NCBI GenBank assembly: GCA_021772635.1
Contig: JAJFLP010000016.1
Coordinates: 57,921 to 121,920 of the forward strand
Source: Verrucomicrobiota bacterium
GTDB lineage: Bacteria > Verrucomicrobiota > Lentisphaeria > JABSQK01 > JAJFLO01
Length of the DNA: 64,000 nt
Reading direction: 5' to 3'
A program made the translations under genes and the position numbers. The notes beneath the pieces are model-generated. The model saw nothing but the letters and a program-made list of their open reading frames with translations. It was not told where the DNA came from and did no database searches. This document shows positions 1 through 9,900 of this stretch, piece by piece. How positions within the stretch are numbered: the first letter of the stretch is position 1; each line of letters opens with the position of its first letter.

Positions 1-1
1 G

Positions 2-604
2 GGCTGTATTCGTCCAGAAATGGACGTAAAATTTCAAGCAGCGGCGTATGATCGAGGCGGTGCGAGCGCCTTATCCGTTCTGACGGATTCAGATTTTTTT
101 TACGCAGATGAACATGATTTCCCGGAGGTGCACAATTCCACCACACTTCCGATCCTGCGCAAGGAGTTTATAATCGATGAATACCAAGTCGTCGAAAGCA
201 AAGCGATGGGAGCCGATTGCATACTGTTGATAATGACTATTCTCAAGGATCATTGCGCTCAGACACTGAGCCAATTGGCGCATGAACTTAGTATGGACGT
301 TCTGGTGGAAGTTCATTCATCTACAGAACTGCAGCGCGTCCTTGATAACATCGACTTTGACCTAATCGGTGTTAATAATCGGAATCTCAGCACGTTCGAA
401 ACATCTCTGAATACTGTGTTGGAGCTGGCAAATCTTGTTGGCGATCAAACCTACCTTGTCGCCGAATCTGGTTTAAGCAGCGCCGTGGATATTAGCAACC
501 TATATGAGCGCGGGATAAACAAGTTTTTAGTCGGAGAAGCGTTTATAAGAAGTAGCAATCCTGAAGAAACGGTTCGTTCGTTCGTGGAACGTAACCAGGC
601 CTAA
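2..604 (+). CDS. trpC: indole-3-glycerol phosphate synthase, C-terminal part
   Basis: Closes the indole ring in tryptophan synthesis, converting carboxyphenylamino-deoxyribulose phosphate to indole-3-glycerol phosphate in the cytoplasm. The reading frame is open from base 2 and begins GCIRPEMDVKF, matching the region after the KASPSKG motif of the family, so the real start lies upstream and the Met at base 20 is internal. Visible TIM-barrel motifs are ALSVLTD, LPILRKEFIIDEYQ, GADCILLI, LVEVHS, IGVNNRNL, VAESG and LVGEAF, all in family order. About 200 of roughly 260 residues are present. The TAA stop lies inside the edge of a dispersed repeat (600-713), which separates trpC from trpB by 187 bases. 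The partner genes trpD, trpF and trpE/G are not visible and may lie upstream. Confidence 0.95.
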   Translation, partial: GCIRPEMDVKFQAAAYDRGGASALSVLTDSDFFYADEHDFPEVHNSTTLPILRKEFIIDEYQVVESKAMGADCILLIMTILKDHCAQTLSQLAHELSMDVLVEVHSSTELQRVLDNIDFDLIGVNNRNLSTFETSLNTVLELANLVGDQTYLVAESGLSSAVDISNLYERGINKFLVGEAFIRSSNPEETVRSFVERNQA

Positions 605-713
605 AATAAACGAACATTCCGATTCGTAATCTTTCTGGTTTGTTGAGGTGAAATTTGGAAAGGGATTACGATTATAATTACGAAGAAAATCCAACGAAAA
701 GTTCGCTGGAATT
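600..713 (-). repeat. dispersed repeat family A, copy 1
   Basis: Reverse-complement copy of an element also found at 30985-31119 and 41869-41996. Shared features in order are a hairpin (AAATCCAGCGAA / TTCGTTGGATTT), a GATTACG-rich stretch, CCTTTCCAAATTTCACC and an end reading GAATCGGAATGTTCGTTTATTTTAG. The TAA stop of trpC falls within this end. No coding capacity is seen. Boundaries are set by comparing the three copies by eye. Confidence 0.8.
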
Positions 714-791
714 CGAACTGGCAGTTAGACAGCACAACGCGTCTGGTCTGTACCCTTAATACGATCAGCGTAACACTAATATCGATGAATT

Positions 792-2012
792 ATGAACTAT
801 CCTGAAATAGATATAGCAACGTTTGACGGAAGATTTGGTGAGTTCGGCGGTCAATATGTCGCGGAGACTTTGATGCCCGCATTAAGTGAACTAACGACCG
901 CCTTTAACACTGCGATTCGAGATCCACGTTTTCTCGATGAATTGAACATGTATTTGAAAGACTACGTGGGGCGTCCCTCCCCGCTATACTTCGCCGATCG
1001 TTTGACTCGTCATCTAGGCGGTGCGAAGATCTATTTCAAGCGCGAAGATCTCAATCATACCGGTGCTCACAAGGTAAATAATACGCTCGGCCAGGTTTTG
1101 CTCGCTCGGCGAATGAATAAGCGACGTATTATCGCAGAAACCGGTGCGGGGCAGCATGGCGTCGCAACCGCGACCGCTGCCGCGTTGTTCGGACTGGAAT
1201 GCGAGATTTTTATGGGCGAGGAAGATATTCGCCGCCAGCAGGAGAACGTCAAGCGTATGAAACTTCTCGGTGCGCAGGTTACCTCCGTAACCAGCGGCAC
1301 GAGAACCCTAAAGGACGCAATGAACGAGGCGATGCGAAACTGGATCGGGACGGTCGATCATACCTTTTACGTTATCGGCTCGGTTGCCGGACCGCACCCG
1401 TATCCACTGATGGTTCGAGAATTCCAGAGCGTTATCGGGAAGGAAACACGAGAACAGATTCAAGCTAAAGAAGGGCGATTGCCGGACGTCGTTGTCGCAT
1501 GTGTCGGGGGGGGAAGTAACGCGATTGGTATTTTCGCGGCTTTTCTGAATGATCCTGGCGTGAAACTAATTGGAATCGAGGCAGCTGGATGTGGGATGGC
1601 TACGGATAAACACGCTGCAAGTATAACGGGCGGAGAGATCGGGATCCTTCACGGAAGCAAGAGTTATGTTCTGCAAACAGACGACGGGCAAATTCGCAGC
1701 GCCCATTCAATTAGTGCAGGTCTGGATTACCCGGGTATCGGCCCAGAGCACGCTTGGTTGCATCGGTCGGGGAGAGTTGAGTACAAGGCTGTTACCGACG
1801 ACCATGCTGTCGAAGCGTTCTTGGAGTTAACCCGCTTGGAAGGATTGCTGCCCGCCTTGGAATGCAGTCACGCCGTCGCGTACGTGATGAAAGCGGCCCC
1901 CACTCTTTCAACCTCCGATATTGTGATACTTAATCTTAGCGGTCGAGGCGACAAAGATATGGCAACAGTGAATCAGTATTTGAAAGATAAGGCTGAGGTA
2001 GCGAAAAGATGA
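792..2012 (+). CDS. trpB: tryptophan synthase beta chain
   Basis: PLP-dependent subunit that condenses indole with serine to give tryptophan, working as an alpha2-beta2 complex with TrpA. The 406-residue length is normal. The start region [17 protein letters not shown], the PLP lysine in HTGAHKVNN, the ETGAGQHG loop, the phosphate-binding GGGSNAIG and the C-terminal LSGRGDKD are all present, so the enzyme should be active. No clear Shine-Dalgarno sequence precedes the ATG. Its TGA overlaps the ATG of trpA by four bases, indicating coupled translation. Confidence 0.98.
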   Translation: MNYPEIDIATFDGRFGEFGGQYVAETLMPALSELTTAFNTAIRDPRFLDELNMYLKDYVGRPSPLYFADRLTRHLGGAKIYFKREDLNHTGAHKVNNTLGQVLLARRMNKRRIIAETGAGQHGVATATAAALFGLECEIFMGEEDIRRQQENVKRMKLLGAQVTSVTSGTRTLKDAMNEAMRNWIGTVDHTFYVIGSVAGPHPYPLMVREFQSVIGKETREQIQAKEGRLPDVVVACVGGGSNAIGIFAAFLNDPGVKLIGIEAAGCGMATDKHAASITGGEIGILHGSKSYVLQTDDGQIRSAHSISAGLDYPGIGPEHAWLHRSGRVEYKAVTDDHAVEAFLELTRLEGLLPALECSHAVAYVMKAAPTLSTSDIVILNLSGRGDKDMATVNQYLKDKAEVAKR

Positions 2013-2797
2013 ATCGAATTGAACAAATATTTGCGAAGGACAACAAGGTGTTTATCGCGTTTGTCACTGCGGGTTATCCGTCTGTCTCGGAAACATTAGA
2101 CGTGCTCGATATCGTCGTTGATAACGGCGCGGATATTGTGGAACTCGGGTTCCCGTTCTCTGATCCGACTGCGGACGGCAAAGTAATTCAAGCGACGTCT
2201 CAGTTCGCACTGGATCGTGGATTTAAGCGCGACGATTACTTTATGATCATGAAGAAATTTCGCCAAACTCACCCGGATACTCCAATCGTCGTATTTAGCT
2301 ACTTCAACCCGATCTATCAGTACGGTACTGATAACTTCATCAAACGAGTTCACGAAGTTGGTGGAGATGCAGCATTAATCGTTGATCTCCCGCTTGAGGA
2401 ACAAAATGACGTACTCACCGTCCTTAATAAATACGACCTTCCTTTGATTCAGCTCGTTGCACCTACCACGCCGGCTAATCGATTGCAGAGAATCCTCGAA
2501 TGCGCGTCCGGATTCATCTATCAAATTTCGCTGCGCGGCGTTACCGGTATGCGCGACGAAGTCAAAACAAGTACGGCCGACCAGACGGAGCTGATTCGAA
2601 AGTATACTGATCTTCCAGTCGCACTCGGATTCGGAATTTCGTCAGTGGAGCAGATACGGTCCGTAAAATCTCCAGTTGACGGGCTCGTGATCGGCAGTGC
2701 TTTAATGGATTTATTGATCGCAAATGGCTCCGAATATAAAGACGCATTGGGTCGAACAACCCGCGCTTTCGCTAAGGCGATACACGAACGCGACTAG
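2009..2797 (+). CDS. trpA: tryptophan synthase alpha chain
   Basis: Cleaves indole-3-glycerol phosphate to indole and glyceraldehyde 3-phosphate and channels indole to TrpB. The 262-residue TIM barrel has normal length. The catalytic Glu lies in [15 protein letters not shown] and the catalytic Asp in [10 protein letters not shown]. The phosphate-binding loops LRGVTG and ALGFGISS and the final GLVIGSAL strand are also visible. The start is fixed by the four-base ATGA overlap with trpB. It ends the tryptophan operon; the next gene starts 148 bases later with an unrelated function. Confidence 0.98.
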   Translation: MNRIEQIFAKDNKVFIAFVTAGYPSVSETLDVLDIVVDNGADIVELGFPFSDPTADGKVIQATSQFALDRGFKRDDYFMIMKKFRQTHPDTPIVVFSYFNPIYQYGTDNFIKRVHEVGGDAALIVDLPLEEQNDVLTVLNKYDLPLIQLVAPTTPANRLQRILECASGFIYQISLRGVTGMRDEVKTSTADQTELIRKYTDLPVALGFGISSVEQIRSVKSPVDGLVIGSALMDLLIANGSEYKDALGRTTRAFAKAIHERD

Positions 2798-2945
2798 TGT
2801 GCCGACGCGGGTAAGACGCAGTTATTGCATCGTTGGCATTGCTGAAAGCCCAAAGAGGTTCAATAAAACATCGCTTATTTATGCAACCAGACACCTGCCT
2901 TTGAACTTTAATCAAGCAAAATCGCCGATAATCTGAAGAATCCTG

Positions 2946-4418
2946 ATGGGAAAACACGACAAGATCGAGGAGCCTAATACAATCTCCGAAGACAACCTAA
3001 TCTCTTCCATAGTTATGTACCCGAAGAAGATGGTTAGAAAGCGATCCATCATCAGTTTGATAAAGAACGTCAGCAGGAAGCGATACGGAAGTGGGGCTGA
3101 TAGATCCGATCTTACGGCAAAGGAACTGAGGCTGTTTAGTTCCATCCTAGCTCGAAAGGAGAACGAGGAAAAATACGAAATCAAGAAAAAGGTCTCTGCA
3201 GGCGGGATGGGGAATATTTTCTACGTCTTCGACAAGGATTTCCGGAGGCATACAATCTTGAAAATGATCCTGCCGGAACATAAGCAGAACTCAGTTCTGA
3301 TTAGAAGCTTTATTCGAGAAGCGCGGATAACGGGGCAATTGGAACATCCGAACATCGTGCCAGTGCACGACCTCGGTTACCTCCCGAATTTCGGGATCTA
3401 TTTCACAATGAAGTATGTCGAAGGGGAGTCCCTCCTCGATATCATCCGGCAACTCGAACGGGGAAACCGAGATTATCACGACCGCTACGATTTTTACACA
3501 TTGCTGAATATATTTCGTAAAATTTGCGACGCCGTATCGTTCTCCCATTCGAAGAAGATCATCCATAGAGATATTAAACCTGCAAATATCATGGTCGGAA
3601 ATTACGGAGAGGCGTTGTTGATGGACTGGGGGCTGGCGAAGAACGCATCGAAACAAGTTTCTGAAATCACTCCGAGAAATCTCGACGTCGCGTCGCCGGG
3701 GAGTCATAGAGGAGATGCGACACGCTTCGGGATAATAAAAGGAACTCCTGCCTATATGGCGCCAGAGCAGGCGATTGGCGATACAAAGAACATTGATTAC
3801 TATAGCGATATCTTTCTTCTTGGTGCAACACTTTACCATCTCTTCACGTACCAGCCTCCGTATAGCGGTACCGAAGTATTAGGGATTATCAAGAAAGCCC
3901 AAGGACACGACATGGTACCGCCGGAAGAGTTGTGCTTCAAGAATCAACAGCTGTCAAAGGAACTATGCCGGATCATTAGCAAATCAATGGCGGCGGAGAA
4001 AGGGGATCGCTATCAGTCTGTGCAAGAAATGTCAAGCGATCTTGATGATCTTATCCACGGCAAGATGGAGTTTAATACACGCACATTCGAGCCTGGTGAA
4101 TATCTTGTGCGTGAAGGGGAACTTGGCGTAAACTCGTTTATAATTCTAAAGGGACGTGTGGATGTACACAAGGATATACGTGGGAAAATATTTTCGCTGG
4201 GACAGCTGAACGAAGGAGATTCCGTCGGCGAGATGGCGCTCATTACCGACGCCCCGAGAACGGCAAGTGCAGTCGCCCTGGAAGCGACAGAAGCACTTGA
4301 ACTGGACAAGCGCCTTTTTACTCATAACCTGGAAAAGCTACCGTCTTGGATGGAAAAGACGATTGTAGCACTGGCTGACCGTTTGAGTGACGCGAATACG
4401 CGTTTAGCAGACAAGTAA
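2946..4418 (+). CDS. Ser/Thr protein kinase with cyclic-nucleotide-binding domain
   Basis: A Hanks-type kinase occupies about residues 77-350, followed by a cyclic-nucleotide-binding (Crp-type cupin) domain at about 375-490. Kinase motifs are intact: glycine loop SAGGMGN, catalytic loop HRDIKPAN near residue 206, DWG in place of DFG, and GTPAYMAPEQ in the activation segment. The cupin part shows EPGEYLVREGE, GRVDV and GDSVGEMALITDAPRTAS, the last being the phosphate-binding cassette region with its Arg. No membrane segment is seen, so it is cytosolic. Control by cAMP or cGMP is inferred from the domain. A class III cyclase lies nearby (12383-14311), so a local cyclic-nucleotide-to-kinase circuit is plausible but unproven. 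Confidence 0.9.
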   Translation: MGKHDKIEEPNTISEDNLISSIVMYPKKMVRKRSIISLIKNVSRKRYGSGADRSDLTAKELRLFSSILARKENEEKYEIKKKVSAGGMGNIFYVFDKDFRRHTILKMILPEHKQNSVLIRSFIREARITGQLEHPNIVPVHDLGYLPNFGIYFTMKYVEGESLLDIIRQLERGNRDYHDRYDFYTLLNIFRKICDAVSFSHSKKIIHRDIKPANIMVGNYGEALLMDWGLAKNASKQVSEITPRNLDVASPGSHRGDATRFGIIKGTPAYMAPEQAIGDTKNIDYYSDIFLLGATLYHLFTYQPPYSGTEVLGIIKKAQGHDMVPPEELCFKNQQLSKELCRIISKSMAAEKGDRYQSVQEMSSDLDDLIHGKMEFNTRTFEPGEYLVREGELGVNSFIILKGRVDVHKDIRGKIFSLGQLNEGDSVGEMALITDAPRTASAVALEATEALELDKRLFTHNLEKLPSWMEKTIVALADRLSDANTRLADK

Positions 4419-4432
4419 AACCAGTGGGGTCT

Positions 4433-4613
4433 TAGCCTGATTAATTCATGCGATTCGTCGCGAGAGCGCTTAACTCGCTCATAATAAATCGATTAGAGAA
4501 AACTTGACGGCGAAAGTGAATATTCATTCACTGAGATGCAAAGTTGAGCTAATCGGCTTATTTGAGCAGAGATTAGGGCTTGTAGCAGAATACTGATGAA
4601 TTATTCAGGTTAG
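4433..4613. mobile_element. MITE family C, copy 1 (181 bp)
   Basis: Non-coding element bounded by TA and ending in inverted repeats (TAGCCTGATTAATTCAT at the left; TAACCTGAATAATTCATCA read inward from the right). It fills nearly the whole gap between two convergent genes. The reverse complement of the same sequence is at 63862-64000, including an ATTCATTCACT core and GAGCAGAGATTAGGGCT. Related copies with a different core lie at 11745, 22931 and 41686. The right end supplies the TAA stop of the minus-strand gene ending at 4610. Confidence 0.85.
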
Positions 4614-6877
4614 GGTTCCAACAACGAGAGAACCGTATCAATAGATTTATCACGGACCGAATCTTTCAATTTCTGAAGCTTTCTTGCTGTGCGTAAATTC
4701 TCTTTCATCTCGACGACCATGTGTTCCACAACCTCGCCAGAATCAAGCTGGGCTTTAATTCCTTCAGGGTTCGGATTTATTTTATTACAGTACTCCAGAC
4801 AGAAACCCCAAAAATTAGCGGCAACTTCCGGTTGGCCACGGCTAATGTGGTTTTCTGCAGTTTCTGCCAGCCAATTGGGGTAGTCCGCAATTACGCGCGT
4901 AACATTCATAACCAGAATTTGCTCAGCCTCGACACGGGCCCAGTCTTTCATCTGACTGGACACCCAAATTACGTCGTTTCGCAACTCGGGTTGCTTGGCC
5001 TCAGGTCCGGATACTTTCTCGATCTTAACAATAGTTTCACGCGGGTCAATCTTCTCACGCACGAACCGCTTTTTCATGAACTCATTGATTTCGAAGAAAT
5101 CTTCTATATTCCGATGCAGCACCGTGAAGGTGAGACGCGCGTGAACCACCATATCCAAAGCCGTCGTGTGCTTGGTATAGCGATAGATTTTTTGGGTGAA
5201 TAGTAACTCGGGTATTCCAGTTGTAACTTTGTTCTTTCTCACGCGATCCAGGAACTCCGGATTGTCCCCTTGAATGACTTCTCCAAACCTCGTCGCAAGC
5301 TCAAGGTTTTCCTCCGGCAGTCCTTTGTCAACGGAAAATGAACCGATGTTACCTTTCGAAAGAACGTAGTCGATTTTCTTGGCATCATCGAGCGCGTCAC
5401 TCAGTTCTACACCATAAACGAGGTCATGCTTGCGGAGGCGGTTTTGGAATAGGACTTCCAAGTCGCGCAGGAATGTCGTTCCCAGCCCTGCATGGCCTGA
5501 TGTGAACTTTCCTAGAATGAGTTTCCGCTGGACCCAGGTCTCGAAAAACTCAGTCGACCGTTTCTGTAAATCGTCCAAACGCTTTAATGATTTGTTCATC
5601 GCTGCCGGTAGTTCTTTGCCATTGTCCTTCGCGAACGAGATCAACTCGTGTAACATGTCGGAAATAATCAAAGCGACCCCGTGTCTCTCCGCGTTTTCCA
5701 TCTCCGTAGAACCAAAATCGAGGAAGTGATTTGCTGCGTCCGGTAGTGTCGACAAATAGAGTTTCCACAACTCATCAGCAATGACGTCTTTAATCGGAGA
5801 TGTATATGTGCTAGCCTCATCCGTTTTGGACTTAAACAGCAGGTACGCACTCCAGAAACGCTTTTTTCCTGTTAATTCGCGTAACTCTTCCACCCAAAGC
5901 TTTGCTCTCGCCAGGCCCACATCTCGCTGCAAGTTACTGAATTCTTCGGAAATCTGCCCCAACGCGCGTGACAGGTAGATATCGTCCAACCAAGTCTTCA
6001 CTTTTACTTCAAACGCGCTTTCCGTATCCGCGATTAATTTTTCGAGTTCTGCTTTGTTCTTGGACTTTCCCTTCAGATTCTTCAGTCGATTCTCAATGGG
6101 GACTAACTCGTGTTTTCTAAATTTCTTGATCTCACTAGAAAGGTAGTCGACGCTTACAGTGGCGATGACTTCGAGTAAATCTTGATTAGTCGGGTAGTCC
6201 ATTGCTCTCGCGTGCAACTTCTTATAGGCTTCCTCGTAGTTGCCTTTCTTCGCCTCGTTCTTCGCGTGAAGAATTACTTCCTTAACAAGATACGTTTCCT
6301 GACTCGCTTTTAGCTTAGTCGTTGCCACGCTACGGTCACCAAACTTGTTTTCCGGCAAGAAAAGTTCGTCACCGAACTCTTCCAGCCATTCCGGGAAGCC
6401 TGTACTTCTAAGGTTTCGAGCCCAGGAAAACCCCAAGCACTCGCGGAGTTCCGGTTTTATCTTAATCGGATTCTCGAGCGCCTCCACTGCCTCGGAAATC
6501 TGGCCCTTGCTGGGAACGTCACCCGTGAAGAACAGATCGCCGTCGAGTAGACGGAAGAACGAAAACTGGCCGGATTTCTTTTTACACCAGTTCCGGAAAA
6601 TAACTCGGCCTGTTTGATACCGGACTTTTTCAACTTCGTCAGCATCTACGTTCATGAACAACTCCACTTCGTCACTCTCAAGTAGCCATGTCAAAACTGC
6701 CCATTGGCTATCTGCAGTCAAAGGATATACATTTCTGGCAAATCCAAGGTTGAACTGCGCGCTGGGCGGGGAGATGCAACTATTTCCGCAGAACAACCCC
6801 GCGAATAGTAATGTATAAATGATTATACGCGGCCGAATAAACGGCTTATACGACGATGTATTGGAGTCATTTTTCAT
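4610..6877 (-). CDS. probable lipoprotein of unknown function, kinase-linked
   Basis: The 755-residue product has an N-terminal hydrophobic segment (about residues 17-33, RIIIYTLLFAGLF) followed by GNSC, a weak lipobox, so it is probably an exported lipoprotein. The remainder is charged and mostly helical with no domain I recognise. One helical repeat-like stretch (EEAYKKLHARAMDYPTNQDL) resembles a TPR. The start is supported by GGGAG eight bases upstream. It lies 120 bases downstream of the 1571-residue kinase on the same strand and probably shares its transcript. The stop codon lies inside a MITE end, so the last residue may not be ancestral. Confidence 0.7.
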   Translation of the reverse strand: MKNDSNTSSYKPFIRPRIIIYTLLFAGLFCGNSCISPPSAQFNLGFARNVYPLTADSQWAVLTWLLESDEVELFMNVDADEVEKVRYQTGRVIFRNWCKKKSGQFSFFRLLDGDLFFTGDVPSKGQISEAVEALENPIKIKPELRECLGFSWARNLRSTGFPEWLEEFGDELFLPENKFGDRSVATTKLKASQETYLVKEVILHAKNEAKKGNYEEAYKKLHARAMDYPTNQDLLEVIATVSVDYLSSEIKKFRKHELVPIENRLKNLKGKSKNKAELEKLIADTESAFEVKVKTWLDDIYLSRALGQISEEFSNLQRDVGLARAKLWVEELRELTGKKRFWSAYLLFKSKTDEASTYTSPIKDVIADELWKLYLSTLPDAANHFLDFGSTEMENAERHGVALIISDMLHELISFAKDNGKELPAAMNKSLKRLDDLQKRSTEFFETWVQRKLILGKFTSGHAGLGTTFLRDLEVLFQNRLRKHDLVYGVELSDALDDAKKIDYVLSKGNIGSFSVDKGLPEENLELATRFGEVIQGDNPEFLDRVRKNKVTTGIPELLFTQKIYRYTKHTTALDMVVHARLTFTVLHRNIEDFFEINEFMKKRFVREKIDPRETIVKIEKVSGPEAKQPELRNDVIWVSSQMKDWARVEAEQILVMNVTRVIADYPNWLAETAENHISRGQPEVAANFWGFCLEYCNKINPNPEGIKAQLDSGEVVEHMVVEMKENLRTARKLQKLKDSVRDKSIDTVLSLLEP

Positions 6878-6997
6878 TGAAGTCTCCCTGAGGATTTATA
6901 CGAGTCTGTCAATACGACTTGAAATATATTTCTAAGTATCTGGAACAAAACGGTATCACGTTGCCCTGAGAATTGCAATCAAGGTTGGTTGATTCCA

Positions 6998-9900
6998 CTA
7001 ATTTTTGGTGTGTATTTTCGTAAGTGGAATTGGAAGAACTAGACGTATCCCGACGAGTTCGGGTTTTTTCATGTCGGGGTGAATTCGTTTGCGGTAGGTC
7101 GCAGTGAGCTTGGTTACTGAGGACCGTAAATCGCCGCCCCGGGCTATATTCCGCGGCGTCGATCCTGAAGCGAGCTCTGCGATTGGATTGATTAGCGCTT
7201 TGTCCTTATACTCTCCGAACCAGTCGGAAACCAGTTCAGATAGGTTGCCGCGCATTAAGTATAATCCGAGATGATTCGGTGAAATCCTGTTCGCTTCTAA
7301 CACCGCCGGAGAGCAAGCAAGGACTGTCTCTTTCCCTGCATCTCCAAACCATGGAGAGTCAATCATCGTATCACTATCCGTATTCGGATTATATTTACAC
7401 GCGTACTCCCACTCAGCCTCGGTAGCGAGACGATACCCGGTCGCGTCACTAACGAACGTCCAGTCGGTAGGTTTACTGTCAATTTCGTTATCTTTTTTGC
7501 AGGCGTATGCAGTCGTGAGGTCATATCGTTTGCTTAACCAATTGCAGTATCTTACAGCGTTCACGTAATTTATCCCGGACACGGGCGCATCGTTATTCTG
7601 GAAGAGGGTGACGTCTTCATGTTTCTGTGCGAACTCTCGGTAATGGCCGACTAGAACTTCGAACCTTCCCATATAAAACGGCGTATCCAGTTGAACACTG
7701 TGTTCTGGTTTTTCGTTTACGTACTTGGATGAATTGTTTCCCATTACGAAGGTCCCGGGCGGAACCAGGCACAACTCTATTCCAAGCGTATTCTTCATCG
7801 ACTGAGGGAAGACTCGGAACCAAGTTCGGTCGTCGACTTTCACGTTGCTGGTCTCGTGTACATCGGAGGTTTTTAAGCCTGGCGGCATTAAGTATGATCG
7901 CAGGTTTTTCAGTGACAACAAATTCTCCAATTCCTCGATCGAAAGATTCAATTCATCCAATGCTGCATACGTCCAGCCGCGGAGATTCTTCAATGCGGCG
8001 AGATCTTTTGCTGATTGTTCACCGATCAAGTAAGCCATTTGCAGCGTGAAAATTTCGATTCGAAATATCTTGGCGCCTGCATCCGGGAGTCCCTTCGATC
8101 TAGCACGCTTAAGGAAATCGAATGCAACCAGTATATTCTCCCTTGGAGACTTCTGCTTTATTAGATCGAGTTTCGCGGATTCTATGTAATTATCGACCTG
8201 CTCCAACTCGTTCCTGTAAATTGTTGTGGGATCGTCTATTAGCTGTTCAGCTTGTGCGTAGATATCCTCGAACGCCTTCTGATCGTATACGTCAACATAG
8301 GCGGTTAAGTTGAGTAGGTTTATCTCGGTAAGTAGAGCAAGAATCTGCTTGCAAACTTCATTTCTTCGGGACTCATTCATCGTCTCAAAGGCCGTCTCAA
8401 GCAAACTGGCGGCGGTCTTCAACCCAGCGTCAAATTTTGCGATTCTCCCTCGAATTTCACCCAGATTTCGATTGATTTCTGTTATTAAATTGGTGCCGGC
8501 GTGATACCCATCTGTAGCGCGTACGTAATGCTTATCCGCTATATCTTTCTCAGCCGACGCTGCGAGTTCGTCCAGTTCAGTAGCCTTCGCCGGTAAAAGT
8601 TTCTTCAATTCTGTCCGGTCGATTGCGCTGTACGATTCTGTGAATGCAGATTTGCGCTCATTAAGACGCGTTATTTGAAGGGGCTCAGGACCTCCCTCCG
8701 CGATCATTTGATCTGTTAGATCGTCGATCGCCCCATCAAGCAAAGATCCTGCGTTCTCATACTGTAGAATTGCTCTATCGTAGTCGAGGTTCTCAACCGC
8801 TTCTTCCGCGAGAGTTTTCGTTTGCTTCAGGCGCGCATGCTTCTCGCGCGTATATTGCTCAAGCAGCTTACGATCGAACTCGTTCAATCTGGCAATAAAT
8901 GGATCTCTTACCCGTTGCAATCGGCTGCTGCGTGTGGCGATTTCTGCTGAAACGGCGAAAAGCTCTGACGCTTTCAATGCGGCTTCCCCACCGCGGATGT
9001 ATAAATCATTGGCGATCGCATCCTGCGCTTCGGCAAGCGCTGCCGAAGCGGTTTGATACGGTTTCGTCTCGCTTGCCAGATTCTGATCCGCGTTTAGTTT
9101 CGCCGATGTTACGAGTTTGTTCATAAACTCCCAGAAGCTCTTTCCCGTCTGTTTGTTAAGCGCGGTTGCGGTTATGATCTTCTTCGTCTCCAACCGGCTC
9201 CCAAGTTTCTCTTTCGACAACCCGCCTAGTAGCTCCAACGTCTGCACATATAATTTATAAATTTCTTCTTGATCTCCGCTGGGTTTCTCCGCGATCTCCG
9301 AGAGTATGTTCCGAACGTTGCTCATCGATTTCTCGTACATGACCTGGGCTGTGGAGATCGACTTCTTATAGCTATCTATCTTGGCGGTTAGCTCGTCAAG
9401 GGACTCCTTATTCTCGGTGCCAATATACTGTGCCAATTTATCGCCCGAAGCCATGGCGATTTGCGATTCAGCATACGCCAGTAATTCTTGTGCCTGCGCT
9501 TCATCGATAGCAACTTGGCGCTTTGCTTCCGACAGATAGCTTGCCGCCGATGCGAAATGCGTATCATACTCTGTGAGTGCTTCAATTTTCTTCTGATCGT
9601 AGAGATTGTTGAAATGGGAAATTACCCACAGGATGACCACAAGAATTCCGATCACAGCGCCTACTTTTGATGCGTTCTTGGCGACGGTGCGCGATTGGAC
9701 TTTATTTCGAGCATGTGCTTGCAGGTGGCCGGCCTTTACATGCGTCGACTGCAGCTTGAGAATTTCTCCACAGACGGCATCGGTTTTCGCCCAATTCTTT
9801 TCGTTCTTATACCTTTCGGCAAGCTCCCATTGTTCGTCGATTTCCTCTGAAAGTTGGATCGATTTATCCCGTAAATCGTTGCAGACGTCGGCTTCAATAG

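Noticed and set aside
20..604. Met at base 20 as the start of trpC
   Set aside because: The frame is open to the window edge and the residues before it (GCIRPE) fit the TrpC family, so the gene starts outside the window.
7627..8049. 140-codon plus-strand frame inside the large kinase gene
   Set aside because: Lies antisense to the conserved SUMF1-bearing coding sequence and has no similarity; shadow frame.
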